From: CAVUNY01 sp963843535
GTDB lineage: Bacteria > Chloroflexota > Anaerolineae > Anaerolineales > Anaerolineaceae
Reading direction: 5' to 3'
DNA: 64,000 bases
Assembly: GCA_963843535.1 (NCBI GenBank)
Contig: CAWJKU010000001.1
Location: 124,001 to 188,000, forward strand
This document shows, piece by piece, positions 62,958-64,000 of this stretch; the stretch's first letter is position 1, and each line of letters starts with the position of its first letter. A program made the position numbers and the translations under genes. The notes below the pieces were generated by a model. It saw only the letters and a program-made list of their open reading frames with translations, searched no databases and had not been told where the DNA came from.

Positions 62958-63799
62958 TGCACTGCCTCCCACATTGCCTCACGCGGCACGATTCTCCCGC
63001 TCCACTGCTCTAATGAAAGCGCCGCCTGTTCAACCAGCATCCCCAATCCATTGCGCGCCGGCAGCCCTGCTTCTCGCGCCCGGCGCAGCAGGGCCGTTTC
63101 AGCCGGGTTATAGATCAAGTCGTAAACCGCCGCGCCTCGCGGAAGGGGCAGTTCCGCGGGCCAGGGGCAGCCCCCAACCTCGGGATACATTCCAACCGGG
63201 GTAGTATTGACGATCAAAGAAACCTCCCTGCTCCTGGCCAAATGGCCTGACTCCAGGGATACGATCTCGAACGAACCGCCCAGGCTGGCCGCCAATTCTT
63301 CCGCCTGGGCGATGCGCCGCGCCACCAGGGTTATTTGCCAGCCTCTTTCTTGCAGCGCAACCACCACCGCTCGCGCCGACCCTCCTGCGCCGAGGACCAA
63401 TACTTTCCTCCCTGACTCCATTTCAGGCGGCAGCCAGCCATCCAGGTCGGCCAGAAAACCGGGCACATCGGTTGTATCGCCGATCAACCGGCCTGCACGC
63501 ATAACCAAGGTATTGGCCGACCCTGTTCGCCGCACCAGGGGTGTCAGCTCATCGAGAAGCGGCAGCACGTTGGGCTTATGGGGGATCGTTACATTTAATC
63601 CCGCCAGCTCGCCGCGCCGCAGGCGTTCGATCAGGCGGCACAGCGCCTCCTGCCCTTCCGGCAGCGGCGCAATGGGAAACAGGCGGTATTCACCGGGCAG
63701 GTCCATTGCCTTCAGCGCCCCGTGATGCAATTGCGGTGATAGGCTGTGTCCCAAAGGGTAACCGATCAGGCCCAGCTGCAGGGGAATGTTCGTTATCAT
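62954..63799 (-). CDS. aroE: Shikimate dehydrogenase
   Basis: A 281-residue NADP-dependent shikimate dehydrogenase. Substrate domain: GYPLGHSLSPQLHHGALKAM and LNVTIPHK with the catalytic Lys. NADP site: VLGAGGSARAVVVALQERG. NTTPVGMYPE and the C-terminal NGLGMLVEQAALSLEQW are typical. It overlaps aroA upstream and aroC downstream by 4 bases each, showing translational coupling in the operon. Confidence 0.96.
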   Translation of the reverse strand: MITNIPLQLGLIGYPLGHSLSPQLHHGALKAMDLPGEYRLFPIAPLPEGQEALCRLIERLRRGELAGLNVTIPHKPNVLPLLDELTPLVRRTGSANTLVMRAGRLIGDTTDVPGFLADLDGWLPPEMESGRKVLVLGAGGSARAVVVALQERGWQITLVARRIAQAEELAASLGGSFEIVSLESGHLARSREVSLIVNTTPVGMYPEVGGCPWPAELPLPRGAAVYDLIYNPAETALLRRAREAGLPARNGLGMLVEQAALSLEQWSGRIVPREAMWEAVQ

Positions 63800-64000
63800 G
63801 ATTGCTCAATCCTTGCGCCCAGCGATCGCAGTGTATCTGTGAACTCTGGAAATGATTCACCAATAATATCCGCACTTTGCACTGCCAGGCTGCGCTCTGC
63901 GCCCAGACCCAGGACTGCCAGCGACATCGCCAGGCGGTGATCGCCGTGCGGGTCGGCGGCAGCGCCGCCGGTGACGGCGCCGCTGCCTTCAATGATAAAC
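63796..64000 (-). CDS. aroA: 5-enolpyruvylshikimate-3-phosphate synthase (partial, C-terminus)
   Basis: The last 67 codons of AroA, the target enzyme of glyphosate in other organisms. Recognisable are DPHGDHRLAMSLAVLGLGAE, with the family's DHR(M/L)AM motif, and the end ADIIGESFPEFTDTLRSLGA. The stop TGA overlaps the ATG of aroE. The N-terminal part lies beyond the right edge, so the start and catalytic residues cannot be examined. Confidence 0.92.
   Translation of the reverse strand, partial: FIIEGSGAVTGGAAADPHGDHRLAMSLAVLGLGAERSLAVQSADIIGESFPEFTDTLRSLGARIEQS

Overview
The window is GC-rich bacterial chromosome, probably from a heterotrophic Anaerolineae-like member of the Chloroflexota. 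This lineage call is inference. It rests on Thr/Pro-rich single-pass surface proteins, GAF-rich signalling proteins, a ChlD-type chelatase without photosynthesis genes, an AroKB fusion and many glycoside hydrolases. No rRNA, tRNA, CRISPR array, transposase or phage gene was seen.

Region by region. 1-4.9 kb (minus): three M42 metallopeptidases, an MFS transporter and a Thr/Pro-rich membrane protein. 5.0-7.1 kb: a chlI-chlD chelatase gene whose AAA+ and von Willebrand parts lie in different frames, with a textbook -1 slippery site (A7) and immediate stop at the first junction. 7.3-9.8 kb: HAD phosphatase, HEAT-repeat protein, lipoprotein. 9.9-16.2 kb: a minus-strand operon of glycyl-radical activase, UroD-like protein, glycyl-radical enzyme with an unusual catalytic-Cys motif, and a GH3 glycosidase. 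16.3-21.7 kb: MATE-like exporter, a large unrecognised protein, a TIM-barrel isomerase and a DinB protein. 22.1-24.5 kb (plus): membrane protein plus two-component system. 24.5-35.1 kb (plus): LacI regulator with promoter and palindromic operator, then a myo-inositol catabolic operon ending in a 44-bp palindromic terminator. 35.1-39.2 kb: PHP phosphoesterase and a six-hairpin glycosidase. 39.2-41.0 kb (minus): two tandem paralogous secreted proteins. 41.2-45.8 kb: glycerophosphodiesterase, a second LacI regulator with a 30-bp operator, and an NDP-sugar cassette (epimerase, GHMP-like protein, nucleotidyltransferase). 46.0-51.9 kb: Ugp-like ABC importer without its ATPase, a lipoprotein glycerophosphodiesterase and an alpha-L-fucosidase. 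52.0-58.9 kb (minus): a cyclic-di-GMP operon (GAF-GGDEF, methyltransferase, GH3-type acyl-adenylating enzyme, 7TM-GAF-HD-GYP). 59.3-64 kb: a UroD-family remnant, then the shikimate operon aroA-aroE-aroC-aroKB-aroQ (minus).

Together the genes describe an anaerobic or facultative organism living on plant-type and microbial glycosides, inositol, glycerophosphodiesters and peptides.

Sequence quality: between 27.7 and 38.4 kb there are 13 apparent frameshifts, every one equivalent to a single extra base. They break five genes of the inositol and glycosidase region. The rest of the window is clean except chlD, whose two shifts are of the opposite sign. Genes there are reported at full reconstructed extent.
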